DNA of 5,418 bases, taken from Archaeoglobales archaeon. Lineage in GTDB: Archaea; Halobacteriota; Archaeoglobi; Archaeoglobales; Archaeoglobaceae. Location: positions 1-5,418 of the forward strand of contig QMZD01000143.1 in NCBI GenBank assembly GCA_003662985.1. The letters run 5' to 3'. Positions 5,304 to 5,418 of this stretch are shown piece by piece; position 1 is the first letter of the stretch; each line of letters opens with the position of its first letter. The position numbers and the translations under genes are program-made. The notes under the pieces are model-generated. The model saw nothing but the letters and a program-made list of their open reading frames with translations, was not told the DNA's origin and made no database searches.

Positions 5304-5418
5304 ATGATTCGGTGTCCAAATTGCAATCTGATGGTCGAAGAAAGGTCTTACAACTTCGATAAAAAGACTGGCACATTCAATTGCCCTATCTGCGGATTTA
5401 AAATCACAATTTTAAGCC
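5304..5418 (+). CDS. Zinc-ribbon protein, N-terminal part (cut by right edge)
   Basis: Thirty-eight codons are visible, beginning MIRCPNCNLMVEER. Two CXXC knuckles, Cys4-Cys7 (CPNC) and Cys27-Cys30 (CPICGF), are separated by 19 residues containing YNFDKKTGTFN. This is a classic zinc ribbon of the rubredoxin-like or TFIIS-like type, in which four cysteines bind one zinc ion. Such modules mediate DNA, RNA or protein contacts, and the specific role cannot be told from this fragment. The reading frame is still open at the window edge, after FKITILS, so a further domain may follow. The strong Shine-Dalgarno site and the 9-nt gap make it the second gene of an operon with the small DUF5371-like protein. 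Confidence 0.8.
   Translation, partial: MIRCPNCNLMVEERSYNFDKKTGTFNCPICGFKITILS

Noticed and set aside
1..5418. CRISPR arrays, insertion sequences, tRNA or rRNA genes, attachment sites
   Set aside because: No regularly spaced repeats, terminal inverted repeats with transposase frames, cloverleaf arms or rRNA motifs were found on reading both strands.

Overview
The window looks like ordinary chromosome from a hyperthermophilic euryarchaeon, most likely an Archaeoglobales member (Archaeoglobus, Ferroglobus or Geoglobus). The grounds are archaeal-style AT boxes about 25-29 nt upstream of starts that lack a Shine-Dalgarno site, GGTGAT-type Shine-Dalgarno sites for genes inside operons, Lys/Glu/Ile-rich proteins, and protein families I associate with Archaeoglobi and methanogens. 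The lineage call is inference, because no rRNA or tRNA is present to anchor it.

Left part, minus strand: the N-terminal 164 residues of an ammonia-dependent NAD synthetase (nadE, 1-494) run off the left edge. A 199-bp gap (495-693) holds its promoter and a hairpin/oligo-T region that probably ends the operon upstream. That operon (694-3223, minus) has two genes 4 nt apart. The first is a FAD-linked oxidase of the alkyldihydroxyacetonephosphate synthase (AGPS) type. The second is a GlpC/HdrD-like iron-sulfur protein with two ferredoxin-type clusters and two CCG domains. Together they look like a flavin dehydrogenase and its electron-transfer subunit. The substrate cannot be read from the sequence.

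Centre: a divergent 160-residue protein of unknown function (3276-3758, plus; it resembles DUF2299) starts 52 bp from the flavoprotein gene. One near-symmetric AT box sits 26-27 nt from both start codons and may drive both genes. A pyrimidine-rich terminator-like tract follows.

Right part, plus strand: a 338-residue HEAT-repeat scaffold protein (3972-4988) has its own promoter region with two TATA-like boxes and small inverted repeats next to the start. After a T-rich terminator region comes a short operon: a 48-residue protein resembling DUF5371, with a possible ribbon-helix-helix layout, and a zinc-ribbon protein cut by the right edge. The latter is probably translationally coupled through a Shine-Dalgarno site that overlaps the upstream stop codon.

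No gene-free stretch exceeds 300 bp. I see no CRISPR, transposon, tRNA, rRNA or clear sign of recent transfer. The most interesting point is the pairing of an AGPS-type flavoprotein with a heterodisulfide-reductase-like Fe-S partner. I see no clearly new multi-gene system here.
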